Source: Streptomyces sp. WZ-12 | GTDB taxonomy: Bacteria > Actinomycetota > Actinomycetes > Streptomycetales > Streptomycetaceae | Direction of reading: 5' to 3' | Length of the DNA: 64,000 bases | NCBI RefSeq assembly: GCF_028898845.1 | Contig: NZ_CP118574.1 | Coordinates: 8,605,001 to 8,669,000 of the forward strand | Shown here: piece after piece, positions 45,109 to 54,892 of the stretch | Numbering within the stretch: position 1 is the first letter of the stretch | Layout of the letters: each line of letters begins with the position of its first letter | Notes under the pieces: generated by a model | What the model saw: only the letters and a program-made list of their open reading frames with translations | Database searches by the model: none | What the model was told of the DNA's origin: nothing | Translations under genes and position numbers: made by a program

Positions 45109-45483
45109 GTGAACTGGCTACTTGTACTCATAGGAGCCGTGGTTGGCGCGCCACTGCGGTATCTGACCGACCGGGCCGTGCAGCAGCGGCACGACACCCT
45201 CTTCCCCTGGGGGACCTTCACGGTCAACGTCATCGGCAGTCTGATCCTGGGGCTGGTCACCGGTGCGGTGGCGGCTGGTGCGGCGCCAACGCAGGTGCAG
45301 TTGCTCATCGGGACCGGGTTGTGCGGCGCGCTGACGACCTACTCCACCTTCTCGTACGAGACGTTGCGGCTGTCCCAGGACGGGGTGCGGCTCTTCGCGG
45401 TGGCCAACGTGGTGGGGAGCCTGACCGCCGGCCTGGGCGCGGCCTTCCCGGGGACCGCGTTGGCGCAGGCTGCCTGGGCGTGA
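45109..45483 (+). CDS. crcB: fluoride efflux channel subunit FluC/CrcB, second copy
   Basis: A 124-residue Fluc protein with VVGAPLRYLTDR, the Asn motif FTVNVIGS and GLCGALTTYSTFSYE. All four helices are present and there is no N-terminal extension. The start is a GTG with GGGAAGG about 7 bases upstream. It should pair with the product of the gene before it to export F-. Control would come from the riboswitch in the shared leader. Confidence 0.9.
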   Translation: MNWLLVLIGAVVGAPLRYLTDRAVQQRHDTLFPWGTFTVNVIGSLILGLVTGAVAAGAAPTQVQLLIGTGLCGALTTYSTFSYETLRLSQDGVRLFAVANVVGSLTAGLGAAFPGTALAQAAWA

Positions 45484-45498
45484 TGCGTAGGCGTACTG

Positions 45499-45660
45499 CT
45501 ACGCGGGCCTACGCGTCTGCCGGACCGCGTTCACCGCGTCGGCCCGCTCCCTCCCGTGCAGTGAGCGCACGGTGTCGCCCGCCACCAGCCAGGAGACCGG
45601 CCCCAGTACCAGCGGCACGACCCCGAGGACGGTCACCAAGAGGCTCCCCGCCCAGGCCAT
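45499..45660 (-). CDS. possible small membrane protein
   Basis: A 53-residue frame with one long hydrophobic stretch (SLLVTVLGVVPLVLGPVSWLVAG) followed by a charged tail (LHGRERADAVNAVRQTRR). The pattern resembles the last helix and tail of small actinomycete DUF4190-like proteins, but there is no ribosome site before the ATG, so this may be a fragment. It lies antisense to nothing and fills the gap between fluC and the TetR gene. Confidence 0.35.
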   Translation of the reverse strand: MAWAGSLLVTVLGVVPLVLGPVSWLVAGDTVRSLHGRERADAVNAVRQTRRPA

Positions 45661-45715
45661 CGAGCGCCGACGGCGCCATCAGGCCCGCGAGCGGGCCCTC
45701 CGGTCCCGTCAGCGT

Positions 45716-46351
45716 TCATGTTTGTTTGCCTGAGTTCGTGGCGGGGTCGCTGAAGGTGGAGAGGAGCGCGGGGAGGAAGCGCCGTTCCAGTTCGCCCGGG
45801 GGGTAGACATCGGGTTCGACGTAGCTCTGGGCCTGTCCGCCTTCCCGGAGCGCCACGAGGAGGCGGACGAACTCGTCGATGTCGACGGCGAGTTGACGCC
45901 CCAGGCGGGTGGCGAGTTCGGTGACGGCCTCGGCGATGGCCGCGCGGGCCCGGGCGTCGTGCTCGGCCAACTTCCGTGCCGCCTCGGGCGTCCGGATGGC
46001 GTGCAGGGTGAACTCGGTGGTCACCAGATACCAGGCACGCTCCTCGGCTTCGAGCTCGTTGCGGGCCACGATCTGTGCGAAGCGTTCCGCCGTGGGCTCG
46101 TCGGTACCCATCTGGTCGACCAGTGTCCTCAGCCGCGCGGCAAGGCGGTCGCTGTGCTCGTCGAACAGCGTGAAGAACAGCTCTTCCTTACTGGCGAAGT
46201 TGGAGTAGAACGCGCCGCGGGTGTAGCCGGCGCGGGTGCAGATCTGCTCGATGGTGGCGGCGTGGAAACCCTGTTCGGCGAAGACCTCCAGCGCGGCCCG
46301 CAGCAGCGCGGCCCGGGTCTGCGGCCGGCGTTTGGTGACTCCCTTGGGCAT
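45716..46351 (-). CDS. TetR family transcriptional regulator
   Basis: A 211-residue TetR repressor. The HTH reads AALEVFAEQGFHAATIEQICTRAGYTRGAFYSNFASKEELF. The ligand domain is helical and unremarkable. The ATG at 46351 has GAGAGGG 6 bases upstream, while one at 46393 has no ribosome site. It is divergent from a class II aldolase gene, and the spacer has a striking 31-base palindrome and an overlapping smaller dyad. It probably represses itself and that gene. Confidence 0.88.
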   Translation of the reverse strand: MPKGVTKRRPQTRAALLRAALEVFAEQGFHAATIEQICTRAGYTRGAFYSNFASKEELFFTLFDEHSDRLAARLRTLVDQMGTDEPTAERFAQIVARNELEAEERAWYLVTTEFTLHAIRTPEAARKLAEHDARARAAIAEAVTELATRLGRQLAVDIDEFVRLLVALREGGQAQSYVEPDVYPPGELERRFLPALLSTFSDPATNSGKQT

Positions 46352-46506
46352 CGCGACCCTCTCTCCGCTTCTCCGCTTCACTGCCGTCTTCATGGTGCAC
46401 CGCGATCTGTTGCTCGTTCGCTCGCCTGCTCGTTAGCCGTCGTCCCGCTGTGCGTCCCGCTGCCCGTTCTGTGTTCCGTCGGGCGGGTGCGGTGGCCCGA
46501 CCGAGA

Positions 46507-46545
46507 ATACAGCAGTGCATCCGATGCATTGCTGTATCTGATACA
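46507..46545. promoter_or_regulatory. 31-base palindrome with overlapping dyad, probable TetR operator
   Basis: ATACAGCAGTGCAT, three bases, then ATGCATTGCTGTAT (13 of 14 arm positions pair) at 46507-46537. It overlaps TGTATC-T-GATACA at 46533-46545. It lies 52 bases before the aldolase ATG and 155 bases before the TetR start. Confidence 0.7.
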
Positions 46546-46597
46546 TGGAGGTATCTTCGTGCCCGTCGTTGAACTCCCCGCATCTTTGGAGGACTTC

Positions 46598-47428
46598 ATG
46601 AGCGCGGCCACGACCACCACCGCTGCCTTAGGTGCTTCCGGCCCCACCCGCCTGGTCGGCCCCGCCCCCGACGGAACCGGCCTGCCCACCCCTCCCGTCT
46701 TCGACTCCCTCGACGCCGAACGGCGATACCGAAAGGAGCAACTCGCCGCCGGTTTCCGCCTGTTCGGGAAGTTCGGGTTCTCCGAAGGCGTCGCCGGGCA
46801 CATCACCGTGCGCGACCCCGAGCACCCGGACTGTTTCTGGGTCAACCCGTTCGGCATGAGCTTCCACCGGATCAAGGTCTCGGACCTGATCCTGGTCGAC
46901 CACGAGGGCAACGTCCTGCACGGCGAACGGCCGGTGAACAAGGCCGCGTTCGTCATCCACTCCCAGGTCCACGCCGCCCGCCCCGACGTCCAGGCCGCCG
47001 CTCACGCCCACTCGCTGCACGGCAAGGCATTCGCCAGCCTCGGCATCCCCCTCGCCCCCCTCACCCAGGACGCCTGCGCCTTCTACGAGGACCACGGCCT
47101 CTACGCCGACTACCGCGGCGTCGCCGACGAGTTGGAGGAGGGCCGCCGCATCGGGGCCGCCCTCGGTCCGCACAAGGCCGCCATCCTCGCCAACCACGGA
47201 CTGCTCACCGTCGGCCACACCGTCGCCGAGGCGGTGTGGTGGTTCGTCACCATGGAACGCTCCTGCCAGGCCCAACTCCTGGCGATGGCCGCCGGAAAGC
47301 CACTGCACATCGATCACGAGACGGCCCTGAGGACCCGCGACCAACTCGGCACTCCGCTCGCGGGCTGGTTCCAGGCCCAACCGATGTGGGATCAGATCAC
47401 CGACGACGCACCGGACTTGTTCGACTGA
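46598..47428 (+). CDS. class II aldolase/adducin family protein
   Basis: A 276-residue cytoplasmic protein of the fuculose-phosphate aldolase fold. The zinc-binding His residues appear in HAHSLHGKAF and in LANHGLLTVG. The usual active-site Glu is not obvious (DACAFYEDHG may provide it). Many actinomycete members of this type are of unknown reaction. The ATG at 46598 has GGAGG 5 bases upstream. A TetR regulator is divergent and a DHA2-type efflux gene is convergent downstream. Confidence 0.85.
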   Translation: MSAATTTTAALGASGPTRLVGPAPDGTGLPTPPVFDSLDAERRYRKEQLAAGFRLFGKFGFSEGVAGHITVRDPEHPDCFWVNPFGMSFHRIKVSDLILVDHEGNVLHGERPVNKAAFVIHSQVHAARPDVQAAAHAHSLHGKAFASLGIPLAPLTQDACAFYEDHGLYADYRGVADELEEGRRIGAALGPHKAAILANHGLLTVGHTVAEAVWWFVTMERSCQAQLLAMAAGKPLHIDHETALRTRDQLGTPLAGWFQAQPMWDQITDDAPDLFD

Positions 47429-47654
47429 CACGCGCTGTGCGAGGGGTGGCGTCGCTGGTCCATGCAGGACGGCCGGCTGCCCGTGTGGTCCGGCAGTCAT
47501 CGTTGCCGCGCCCGCGCACTGCCCTGCCGGGCCCCGACCCTGTGAGGCTAGAAGTCCAACAGGTCGGCGAATGTCCCAACGGGCCCAAAGGGGCGGAGCG
47601 TTCGCGTCGTCATCGCACCGTCATCGCGTCGTCTCCGCCGCGACCGGTTCCCCA

Positions 47655-49238
47655 TCAGCGGGCGGACGCGGCGTAGCGATCCGGCTCGGTGAGCGCCTCC
47701 TTGACCGGGGTGCTGTCGCCGTCTTCCCCGTCCTTGTTCCCCGCCCCGGCCTTGCGCGGCACCGCGTACAATAGCGCGAAGGCGGCGAGGAAGGCGCCGG
47801 CGACGTAGGGCAGGGTGTGCGCGAAGGCTGCCGGCATCCTTGCTGCCTGGGCGGTCGGGTTGCCGCCGCCAGGCAGGTGGTTGAAGAAGATCACCGAGGA
47901 GAGGGCGGTGCCGACTGCCTGGCCGAGCTGGGTGGTGGTGTTGTTCAGGCCGGAGGCGGAACCGGCGTGCTGGTGCGGCACCTCGGAGAGGACGATGTCC
48001 GCCAGCGGCGCGACGATCAGGCCCATGCCGATGCCCATCGGCACCAGCGGCAGCATTGTTTGCCAGAGCGAGATGCCGGCACCGTAGTGGCCGGTCAGCC
48101 ACGCGAACAGGACCATCCCGGCCGCGGCGATCAGCGCACCGGCCTGGAGTACCCGGCGGCCGAAGCGCGGCACCAACACCTGCATCGAGACGCCGGCGCC
48201 GGCCATCAGCAGCAGGGAGAGCGGCAGCCCGGACAGGCCCGCCTTCAACGGCGAGTAACCCAGCCCCAGTTGCAGGTACAGCGTCCAGGCGAGGAAGAAC
48301 ACTCCCGAGGCCAGTCCGAACAGCAGTTGTACGCCCAGGCCGCCCGTGAAGCTCCTGCGGCTGAACAGCGAGAGCACGACCAGCGGGGAGCCGCCGCGGG
48401 CGACCACCCGGCGCTCGTACGCGACGAACAATCCCAGCACCGGCACCGACGCCGCCAGCATCACGTACGTCCACACCGGCCAGCCCAACTCGCGGCCCTG
48501 GATCAACGGCAGGACGAGGAACAGCAGCCCGAGCGTGGACAGCAGCATGCCGCCCACATCGAGCCCGGCCGCCCGCTCGGCCTTGGACTCACGGAGCAGC
48601 ATCGTGCCGGCGATCAGGCCCAACACGCCCAGCGGCAGGTTGACCAGGAAGATCGGCCGCCAACCCAGCCCGAACACATCGCCCTCGACCAGCAGCGCAC
48701 CGACCAACGGCCCTGCCAACACGCCCAACGAGCCGACCGCCCCGAAGATCCCGAAGACCTTGCCGCGCTCCTGCCTGGCGAAACTGACATGGATGATCGA
48801 CAGCACCTGAGGCACCATCAGCGCGCCCGCCGCGCCCTGTGCGATCCGGCCGACCAGCAGCGTCTCGGGGGAGCCGGCGACACCGCACACCAGCGAGGTG
48901 AGGGTGAACCCGGCGACCCCGATGAGGAAGACCCGCTTGCGGCCGTAGAGATCACCCAGGCGTCCGCCGGTGATCAAACCCAGTGCGAAGGCCAGGGCGT
49001 ACCCGCCGACCAGCCACTGGATCTGGGCGGTCGACGCCCCGGTGTCCTGTTGGATATGGGGCACGGCGATATTGACCACGGTCACGTCCACCGCGTCCAT
49101 GAAGGTCGCGACGAGGAGGACGATCAGCGCCAGCCAACGGAACGGATCTGCTGGGTCCCGTGGTGACTGCCTGAGGTCGGGTGGTGCCTGGCCGATCGAT
49201 ACGTTGGTGCGGTCGTGCGGAGTCTTGCCATCAGTCAT
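47655..49238 (-). CDS. MFS drug efflux transporter, DHA2 (14-helix) type
   Basis: A 527-residue membrane protein with fourteen hydrophobic segments. Motif A appears as GGRLGDLYGRKRVF, motif C as GSLGVLAGPLVGA, and the D1 motif as FMDAVDVTVVNIAVPHIQ. This is the EmrB/QacA-like H+ antiporter group of multidrug exporters. No regulator is directly adjacent; the nearest TetR gene lies 1.3 kb away beyond the aldolase. Substrate cannot be predicted. Confidence 0.9.
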   Translation of the reverse strand: MTDGKTPHDRTNVSIGQAPPDLRQSPRDPADPFRWLALIVLLVATFMDAVDVTVVNIAVPHIQQDTGASTAQIQWLVGGYALAFALGLITGGRLGDLYGRKRVFLIGVAGFTLTSLVCGVAGSPETLLVGRIAQGAAGALMVPQVLSIIHVSFARQERGKVFGIFGAVGSLGVLAGPLVGALLVEGDVFGLGWRPIFLVNLPLGVLGLIAGTMLLRESKAERAAGLDVGGMLLSTLGLLFLVLPLIQGRELGWPVWTYVMLAASVPVLGLFVAYERRVVARGGSPLVVLSLFSRRSFTGGLGVQLLFGLASGVFFLAWTLYLQLGLGYSPLKAGLSGLPLSLLLMAGAGVSMQVLVPRFGRRVLQAGALIAAAGMVLFAWLTGHYGAGISLWQTMLPLVPMGIGMGLIVAPLADIVLSEVPHQHAGSASGLNNTTTQLGQAVGTALSSVIFFNHLPGGGNPTAQAARMPAAFAHTLPYVAGAFLAAFALLYAVPRKAGAGNKDGEDGDSTPVKEALTEPDRYAASAR

Positions 49239-49451
49239 GGCTTCGACGCTAAGGACTCAATAGGTCACCCGATGACCTCAATGCCGGACGATCAGGGGTG
49301 TGATCGGTGCCCTGACCGCCCGGATGCCCTCTCCGCGCGGCGGAGGGGGAGGGCCGGTGACGCCGGCACCGCCGGTAGGTCCGGCAAGATCCTCTGCCGC
49401 CGCCCCTCGCCCCCGCATTCCTCGCCCGACCGCGAGGTCACACACTGACTG

Positions 49452-50327
49452 TCAGGCCGACTCGGCCGTGAGGGCGGCGAGTTCACCCAGGACGCGGGCC
49501 GCCGGGGCCGGGTCGACCAGCCACTTCAGGTGGCTGCCTGCGAGGGTGCGGACGTCGTACGGGTTGTCCGGGGTCAGGGCGTTGCCCTCGCGGATCAGTC
49601 GGTCCTGGAGCGCGGGCGTCAGGCTCGCGTCATCGGCCAGGCGGACGTAGGTCTTCGGGATGCGGCCCCAGGTCGCGGCCTGTGCGCGGTCGCTGGAGGT
49701 GCCGCCGTCGAGATTCTCGTCGGGCTGGAAGGTGTTGAGGAAGGTCAGGAACTCCTCGTCGGTGCCGTCGGCGAAGAAGGCCGCCTTGAACGCCGCGAGG
49801 GCGTCCGGGTCCGCGGTGCGGAAGTTGCAGCGCAGCAGGCCGAGTTCGGCCGGATTCCCGACCATCGCCGGCGCGAGCGAGACGCCGTCGTACGTGGCCA
49901 TCTCCGGCTCGGCGTAGTAGTCGTTGACGTCGAGATCGACCGGGCACCAGGCCGAGACGTAGACGAGGCGGTCGATCAGGTCCGGCCGCGCGTTGGCCAC
50001 GGCGGTGGCCGTGATGCCGCCGCGACTGTGCGAGACGAGGATCACCGGGCCGTTCTCCTTGGCCCGTTCCAGGATGTTGATGAGGTGCCTGGCGTTGTCG
50101 GCGAGCGTGACGCCCTTGATCGAGCCGGGCGCGGTGGCGAGCCCTTCGAGATCCTGCGGTGCCTGGTAAGCGCGCGAGTAGCTTGCCTGGAAACCATGGC
50201 CAGGGAGGTCGACGGCGACAGAACGGTGCCCGAGCAGGCCGAGTTCGGCCTGAAGCGGTGCGAAGGAGAAGGAGTTCGCGAAGGCTCCGTGAACCAGGAC
50301 GAACGTCGGCTGCATCTGTTCACTCAC
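49452..50327 (-). CDS. alpha/beta hydrolase
   Basis: A 291-residue cytoplasmic hydrolase. It shows HGAFANSFSF (oxyanion), the nucleophile elbow VSHSRGG and the C-terminal His in LAGSHLKWLVDP. The long cap region (about 125-230) with DVNDYYAEPEMATYDG is typical of esterase/haloperoxidase-like enzymes in Streptomyces. No signal peptide. The gene is monocistronic; its upstream side is the repeat-rich spacer before rtcB. Confidence 0.85.
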   Translation of the reverse strand: MSEQMQPTFVLVHGAFANSFSFAPLQAELGLLGHRSVAVDLPGHGFQASYSRAYQAPQDLEGLATAPGSIKGVTLADNARHLINILERAKENGPVILVSHSRGGITATAVANARPDLIDRLVYVSAWCPVDLDVNDYYAEPEMATYDGVSLAPAMVGNPAELGLLRCNFRTADPDALAAFKAAFFADGTDEEFLTFLNTFQPDENLDGGTSSDRAQAATWGRIPKTYVRLADDASLTPALQDRLIREGNALTPDNPYDVRTLAGSHLKWLVDPAPAARVLGELAALTAESA

Positions 50328-50520
50328 TCTCTGGGACCCGGCCGGATCGACGGCGCATGCGGCCGAGGGGCAACGCGAACGGTTGTCCGGGCTCTCCGCT
50401 CTCCGGGGAGATTACGCAGCGAAAGATCATCGGGGCAACCGGTTTGGGTCCTTGCGTTGGGGCCCTTCCCCGGCGCAGGCGGCGCCCCGCCGAGCACGGG
50501 ATGGCTGTGGGGATGACGAT

Positions 50521-50600
<80 letters not shown>

Positions 50601-50618
50601 GCAAGGCGGCGGACGGAC

Positions 50619-52043
50619 ATGGACGTCACGGTGCGGGAGGAGACCCCGTTCCGGTACCGCATCGAGCGGGAGGGCGCCATGCGCGTGCCCGGTGTCGTCT
50701 TCGCCAGTCGTGAGCTGTTGCCGCAGGCCGTCGGGGACCGGGCCCTGGAGCAGGTGGTGAACGTGGCGACGCTGCCCGGGATCGTCCGCGCCTCGTACGC
50801 GATGCCGGACGTGCACTGGGGGTACGGCTTTCCCATCGGCGGGGTCGCGGCCACGGACGTCGACGCCGGTGGCGTCGTCTCGCCGGGCGGGGTGGGATTC
50901 GACATCTCCTGCGGCGTCCGGCTGCTGGCCGCGAACATGGAACGGGCCGACTTGGCACCCCACTTGAAGGCGTTGATGGACATCCTCGGGGACACCGTCC
51001 CGCGCGGTGCGGGGCGCGGCGGACTGTGGAAGATGTCCGGACGCGCACAGATGGAGAAGCTGCTGGTCGGCGGCGCCCGGTACGCCGTCGAAAGCGGCCA
51101 CGGCGTCCCGCGCGACCTGGAGCGCTGCGAGGACCACGGGGCGCTGGCGGACGCAGACCCGAACCACGTCGGCCAACGCGCCATCGAGCGCGGACTCCAA
51201 CAGGTCGGCAGCCTGGGCTCCGGCAACCACTTCCTCGAAGTCCAGGCAGTGGACCGGGTGTACGACGCAAGCACCGCGGCCGCCTTCGGCCTGCGGGCCG
51301 GTCAGGTCTGCGTCATGATCCACTGCGGCTCCCGCGGCCTGGGTCACCAGGTGTGCACCGATCACGCCCGGGTCATGGAACAGTCACTGCGCGCTTACGG
51401 CATCAAGATCCCGGACCGCCAGTTGGCCTGCGCACCCGTCGTCTCGCGATCCGGTCGCAACTACCTCGGGGCGATGGCCGCCGCCGCCAACTACGGCCGC
51501 GCCAACCGGCAACTCCTCACCCAGGCCGCACGCCGGGCCTTCGCCACCACCACCGGAGTCGACGTGGACCTGGTGTACGACGTCTCCCACAACATGGCCA
51601 AGGTCGAGACCCATGCGCTGGACGGCGAGGTGCGACGGCTGTGCGTCCACCGCAAGGGGGCCACCCTGGCTCTGCCTGCCGGCCACCCCAGCCTGTCGGA
51701 GGAGCTCGCCGAGGCCGGCCAGCCCGTTCTCGTACCCGGCACCATGGGCACCGCCTCGTACGTCATGGTCGGCACGCCAGACAACGGTGCGTTCTTCTCC
51801 GCCTGCCACGGCGCGGGACGGGTGTGGAGCCGGCACCGGGCGCTGCGCGAGGTCCAAGGAGAGCACTTGCGGAGCGTCCTGGAGTCGCGCGGCATCGCGG
51901 TCCGGCCCTCGTCGTGGCGCGGCCTCGCAGAGGAGGCCCCCGCCGCCTACAAGGACGTCGACGCGGTCGCCACCGCCACCGAGGGCGCCGGACTGGCCCG
52001 ACTGGTCGCCCGGCTGGTCCCGTTGGGCGTCGTCAAGGGGTGA
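50619..52043 (+). CDS. rtcB: RNA-splicing ligase RtcB
   Basis: A 474-residue 3'-phosphate RNA ligase that joins RNA 3'-phosphate (or 2',3'-cyclic phosphate) to 5'-OH ends using GTP and Mn2+. Metal and nucleotide motifs are seen as [56 protein letters not shown] and [11 protein letters not shown]. The guanylylated histidine is His397 in CHGAG. The ATG at 50619 follows GGCGG-type ribosome sequence. The archease gene, whose product helps RtcB turn over, is convergent immediately downstream. Confidence 0.92.
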   Translation: MDVTVREETPFRYRIEREGAMRVPGVVFASRELLPQAVGDRALEQVVNVATLPGIVRASYAMPDVHWGYGFPIGGVAATDVDAGGVVSPGGVGFDISCGVRLLAANMERADLAPHLKALMDILGDTVPRGAGRGGLWKMSGRAQMEKLLVGGARYAVESGHGVPRDLERCEDHGALADADPNHVGQRAIERGLQQVGSLGSGNHFLEVQAVDRVYDASTAAAFGLRAGQVCVMIHCGSRGLGHQVCTDHARVMEQSLRAYGIKIPDRQLACAPVVSRSGRNYLGAMAAAANYGRANRQLLTQAARRAFATTTGVDVDLVYDVSHNMAKVETHALDGEVRRLCVHRKGATLALPAGHPSLSEELAEAGQPVLVPGTMGTASYVMVGTPDNGAFFSACHGAGRVWSRHRALREVQGEHLRSVLESRGIAVRPSSWRGLAEEAPAAYKDVDAVATATEGAGLARLVARLVPLGVVKG

Positions 52044-52084
52044 GGTGAGGGTCGAGCCGGAGCATGAGAAGGGCGGCTGCCCGG

Positions 52085-52540
52085 TCACACGTCGAGGGTG
52101 ACCGAGCAGCGCCAGCCATCCGGTCCGCTCCCGCACGACAACCCGTGCAGGGTGACGGCTTTCGGTGCGGCGCCGGTCACCGGGAGCGACCCGATGTCCG
52201 TCATGGAGAGGAGGGCTCGCAGGCCGCCGCGGACGGGCGTCAGCTCCGCCTCGACCGGTGCCTCGTTCTGCGTGTCGAGCCAGTAGACGACCTCTTCCAA
52301 GAGGGCCACCAGCAGGTCCTCGTCGGTGTCTGCCCGCACCGTCACCTCTCGATGACGGGCACCCGTCGGGCCCCTCGCGGCCTTCGCGCCCGCCATGTCC
52401 AGGAAGGACTCGCAGACTCCCCGCACCGCCTGGGCCAGGCACACCTCACGGGTCGGACCCCACGCCTCGACCCGCAGGTCCGCGGTGTGCGGAACGCTGC
52501 GGTGCCCGCCAGGCTGCGTGGGGTCGCTGACCGCAATCAT
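52085..52540 (-). CDS. archease
   Basis: A 151-residue archease, the small chaperone that speeds RtcB guanylylation. It starts GHRSVPHTADLRVEAWG and has ADTDEDLLVALLEEVVYWLDTQ, both typical, and acidic residues at the metal-binding positions (Asp in HTAD and the C-terminal VTLDV). It is convergent to rtcB rather than in the same operon, with 41 bases between their stops. Its ATG overlaps the stop of the SpoIIAA-like gene. Confidence 0.9.
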   Translation of the reverse strand: MIAVSDPTQPGGHRSVPHTADLRVEAWGPTREVCLAQAVRGVCESFLDMAGAKAARGPTGARHREVTVRADTDEDLLVALLEEVVYWLDTQNEAPVEAELTPVRGGLRALLSMTDIGSLPVTGAAPKAVTLHGLSCGSGPDGWRCSVTLDV

Positions 52541-53313
52541 GGTTGTGGTGCGTCATGTTCGGCGGCGGGGCGTGGGGTGCCGGCGGCCCAGGCGAGGGCG
52601 TCATCGAGTTCGTCGTAGGCGAAGCGACGCACTTCGGACCGGACGAGGTGGTTGGCAAGCCGGGGCGCCACCGCGGCGACCTGGCCGTCCACCGCCAGCG
52701 CGATCCGCTCGACCTTCCGATGATGGCCGCGGACGCACCGCACATGGCGGAACAGGCTGGCGAGGTTCTCCCAACCGGGGAACCCGCGCGCATGGATCAC
52801 GACCCCGGCCAGCGTGTCGTGGCTCCGCAGCCAGTCGTCCGCGGTCGCCGCCAGGGCCTCGAAGTCCTGGGCACGCAGCGGGCGTTCGACCTCGACGAGG
52901 AGTACGCCCGAGTCGGGCAGGAGTCGATGGGACACGCCTGAACCGGCCGGCAGCGACGTCAACCACGCCACGGCCTCCTCGCGCTCCTGCCCACCGAAGA
53001 CATGCACGGGGCAGGGCATCAGGAAGCGCGCCAGGCGCGTCGTCTCCCGAATCCAGCCCGCATCGCTGACGACCGCGCAGCCGTCGCACAGCCGCATCGC
53101 GGCGGGGGCGACCTTGAGGTCCTCCCAACCGGCGCCCGGTGTGAACGAACGGAACTCCGGCCCGATCTCGCACAGCACGCGCAGGCGTCGCCCCTCCCTG
53201 CGGGCCTCATCGACGAGCGGCTTCACCACCGCCTCGTAGTCGGCCTTCGACACCGTGCCGATCGCCTGCACCACGTCGATGCCTGCGGGCGTGTCCTTGG
53301 CGTACTTCAGCAT
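52537..53313 (-). CDS. SpoIIAA/STAS-like protein, two-domain
   Basis: A 258-residue protein with two STAS-fold (SpoIIAA-like) domains. The first, about 1-125, contains VQAIGTVSKADYEAVVKPLVDEARREG and FGGQEREEAVAWL. The second, about 128-240, contains LLVEVERPLRAQDFEALAATADDWLRSH and GVVIHARGFPGWENLASLFRHVRCVRGHHRKVERIALAVDG. Single-domain relatives are often called SpoIIAA-like or DUF4180-like. It is coupled to archease by a 4-base overlap, a link to RNA repair that I have not seen described. Confidence 0.8.
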   Translation of the reverse strand: MLKYAKDTPAGIDVVQAIGTVSKADYEAVVKPLVDEARREGRRLRVLCEIGPEFRSFTPGAGWEDLKVAPAAMRLCDGCAVVSDAGWIRETTRLARFLMPCPVHVFGGQEREEAVAWLTSLPAGSGVSHRLLPDSGVLLVEVERPLRAQDFEALAATADDWLRSHDTLAGVVIHARGFPGWENLASLFRHVRCVRGHHRKVERIALAVDGQVAAVAPRLANHLVRSEVRRFAYDELDDALAWAAGTPRPAAEHDAPQP

Positions 53314-53548
53314 GGCGTTCCTCCCTCCGCGAGGGGGCGGAGCTCATTCCCTACGGCCCCTACCGCCCATTATTTCGCGCTCGTGGAAAGTCGGCGTCGC
53401 TCTGCGTGGGGTGGTGTGATACCCACGGTGAGTTGGGACGCCCGTCCCGGTTCGACCCGGGGTGCGTCACCGCGCAGCATGGGAGCAGGGAGAGGAAGGC
53501 GGGGAACGCCGCCCTCCGCTCCCATGAGGCCCTGGCCCTGGCGCCGCC

Positions 53549-54892
53549 GTGGATCGGAGCATGATGCAGCCGCCCGAACAGCTCCCGCGACCGGAGCCGC
53601 AGTTCTCGGACGACCTGCGGCAGCAGCAGGATGCCGCGGGCGGCCGTTCCCAGGCACAGCTTCAGGCACTGCTGGACGCGGTGCTGGCCATCAGCCGGGA
53701 GCTGGAACTGCCGGCGGTGTTGCGCCGGATCGTCACCACCGCCATGGACCTGGTCGATGCCCGCTACGGGGCGCTCGGGGTGCTGCACGAGTCCGGGGAA
53801 CACCTGGAGGAGTTCATCGCCGCCGGTCTGTCGGAGGAGGAACGCACGGCCCTGGACGGTCTGGAGTTCCCGCGCGGACACGGACTGCTCGGCCACCTCA
53901 TCCGCCACCCCGAACCGCTCCGCGTCGACGAGATCGGCTGCCACCCGGCCGCGGCGGGCTTCCCGCCCCACCACCCGCACATGCGCACCCTGCTCGGGGT
54001 CGCCGTCAGCGTGCGCGGCCGGATCTACGGCGACCTGTACCTGACCGAGCGCCGCGACGGACAACCCTTCGACCTCGCCGACGAGGAGGTCGTCGTCGCG
54101 CTCGCCGGGGCCGCCGGCATCGCCATCGACAACGCCCGCCTGTTCCAGCAGGTCCGCGACAGCGCCGAGCAGTTCCAACGCCTCCTGTTGCCCACCCTGC
54201 CCGACCTCGCACCGTTCACCGCCGCGGCCGTCTACCGGCCCGCCGCCGCACCCGCCCACCTGGGCGGGGACTGGTACGACGCCGCCTGGCTCCCCGACGG
54301 CGCCGTCGGCGTCGTCATCGGCGACGTGGTCGGCCACGACCTGCACGCCGCGGCAGCCATGGCCGCCACCCGCAACATGCTGCGCGCCCTGCTGTACGAC
54401 CGCTGCACCCCACCGAGCGCCATCCTCACCCAGCTCGACCGCACCCTCCACGCCATCACCGACACCCCGGTCACCACCGCCTGCCTGGCCCGCATCGAAC
54501 CCGCCGGCGACGACTGGCAGTTGCACTGGTCCACCGCCGGCCACCTCCCGCCCCTGCTGATCACCCCCGACGGCGGAGCCGCATACCTGCACGCCGACCC
54601 GGGCATCCCCCTCGGCGTCGACCCCGCCCACCCCCGCTCCGACCACACCCACCCACTGCCCGCGCGCACCACCGTCGTCTTCTTCACCGACGGGCTGATC
54701 GAACACCCCGCTCACCACATCAACCAGGACCTCAACGCCCTCCTCCAACTCGCCGCCGAACACGCCGAAGCGCCACTGGACGACCTCGTCCAGGCACTGG
54801 TCGACCACCACCCCAGCGACGGCCACGACGACATGGCCCTCCTCGCCCTGCGCACCCCGGACACCCCGCCGGGCCGCCGCGCGGGCGCATGA
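53549..54892 (+). CDS. GAF-domain PP2C/SpoIIE-type serine phosphatase
   Basis: A 447-residue regulator phosphatase. A GAF domain (about 45-205) has ELPAVLRRIVTTAMDLVDARYGALGVL and PRGHGLLGHLIRHPEPLRV. A SpoIIE/RsbU-type phosphatase domain (about 220-435) has LGGDWYDAAWL, GDVVGHDLHAAAAM and GHDDMALLAL, with the metal-binding Asp residues. No membrane segment. It should dephosphorylate an anti-anti-sigma factor in response to a small ligand or redox signal. The start is a GTG; ATGs 4 and 5 codons later are alternatives. It overlaps the next gene by ATGA. Confidence 0.88.
   Translation: MDRSMMQPPEQLPRPEPQFSDDLRQQQDAAGGRSQAQLQALLDAVLAISRELELPAVLRRIVTTAMDLVDARYGALGVLHESGEHLEEFIAAGLSEEERTALDGLEFPRGHGLLGHLIRHPEPLRVDEIGCHPAAAGFPPHHPHMRTLLGVAVSVRGRIYGDLYLTERRDGQPFDLADEEVVVALAGAAGIAIDNARLFQQVRDSAEQFQRLLLPTLPDLAPFTAAAVYRPAAAPAHLGGDWYDAAWLPDGAVGVVIGDVVGHDLHAAAAMAATRNMLRALLYDRCTPPSAILTQLDRTLHAITDTPVTTACLARIEPAGDDWQLHWSTAGHLPPLLITPDGGAAYLHADPGIPLGVDPAHPRSDHTHPLPARTTVVFFTDGLIEHPAHHINQDLNALLQLAAEHAEAPLDDLVQALVDHHPSDGHDDMALLALRTPDTPPGRRAGA

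Noticed and set aside
53002..54888. Plus-strand frame of 768 codons ending with the small hypothetical protein
   Set aside because: Most of it overlaps the phosphatase gene in another frame and reads as Arg/Pro/His repeats; only the part from 54889 is supported.
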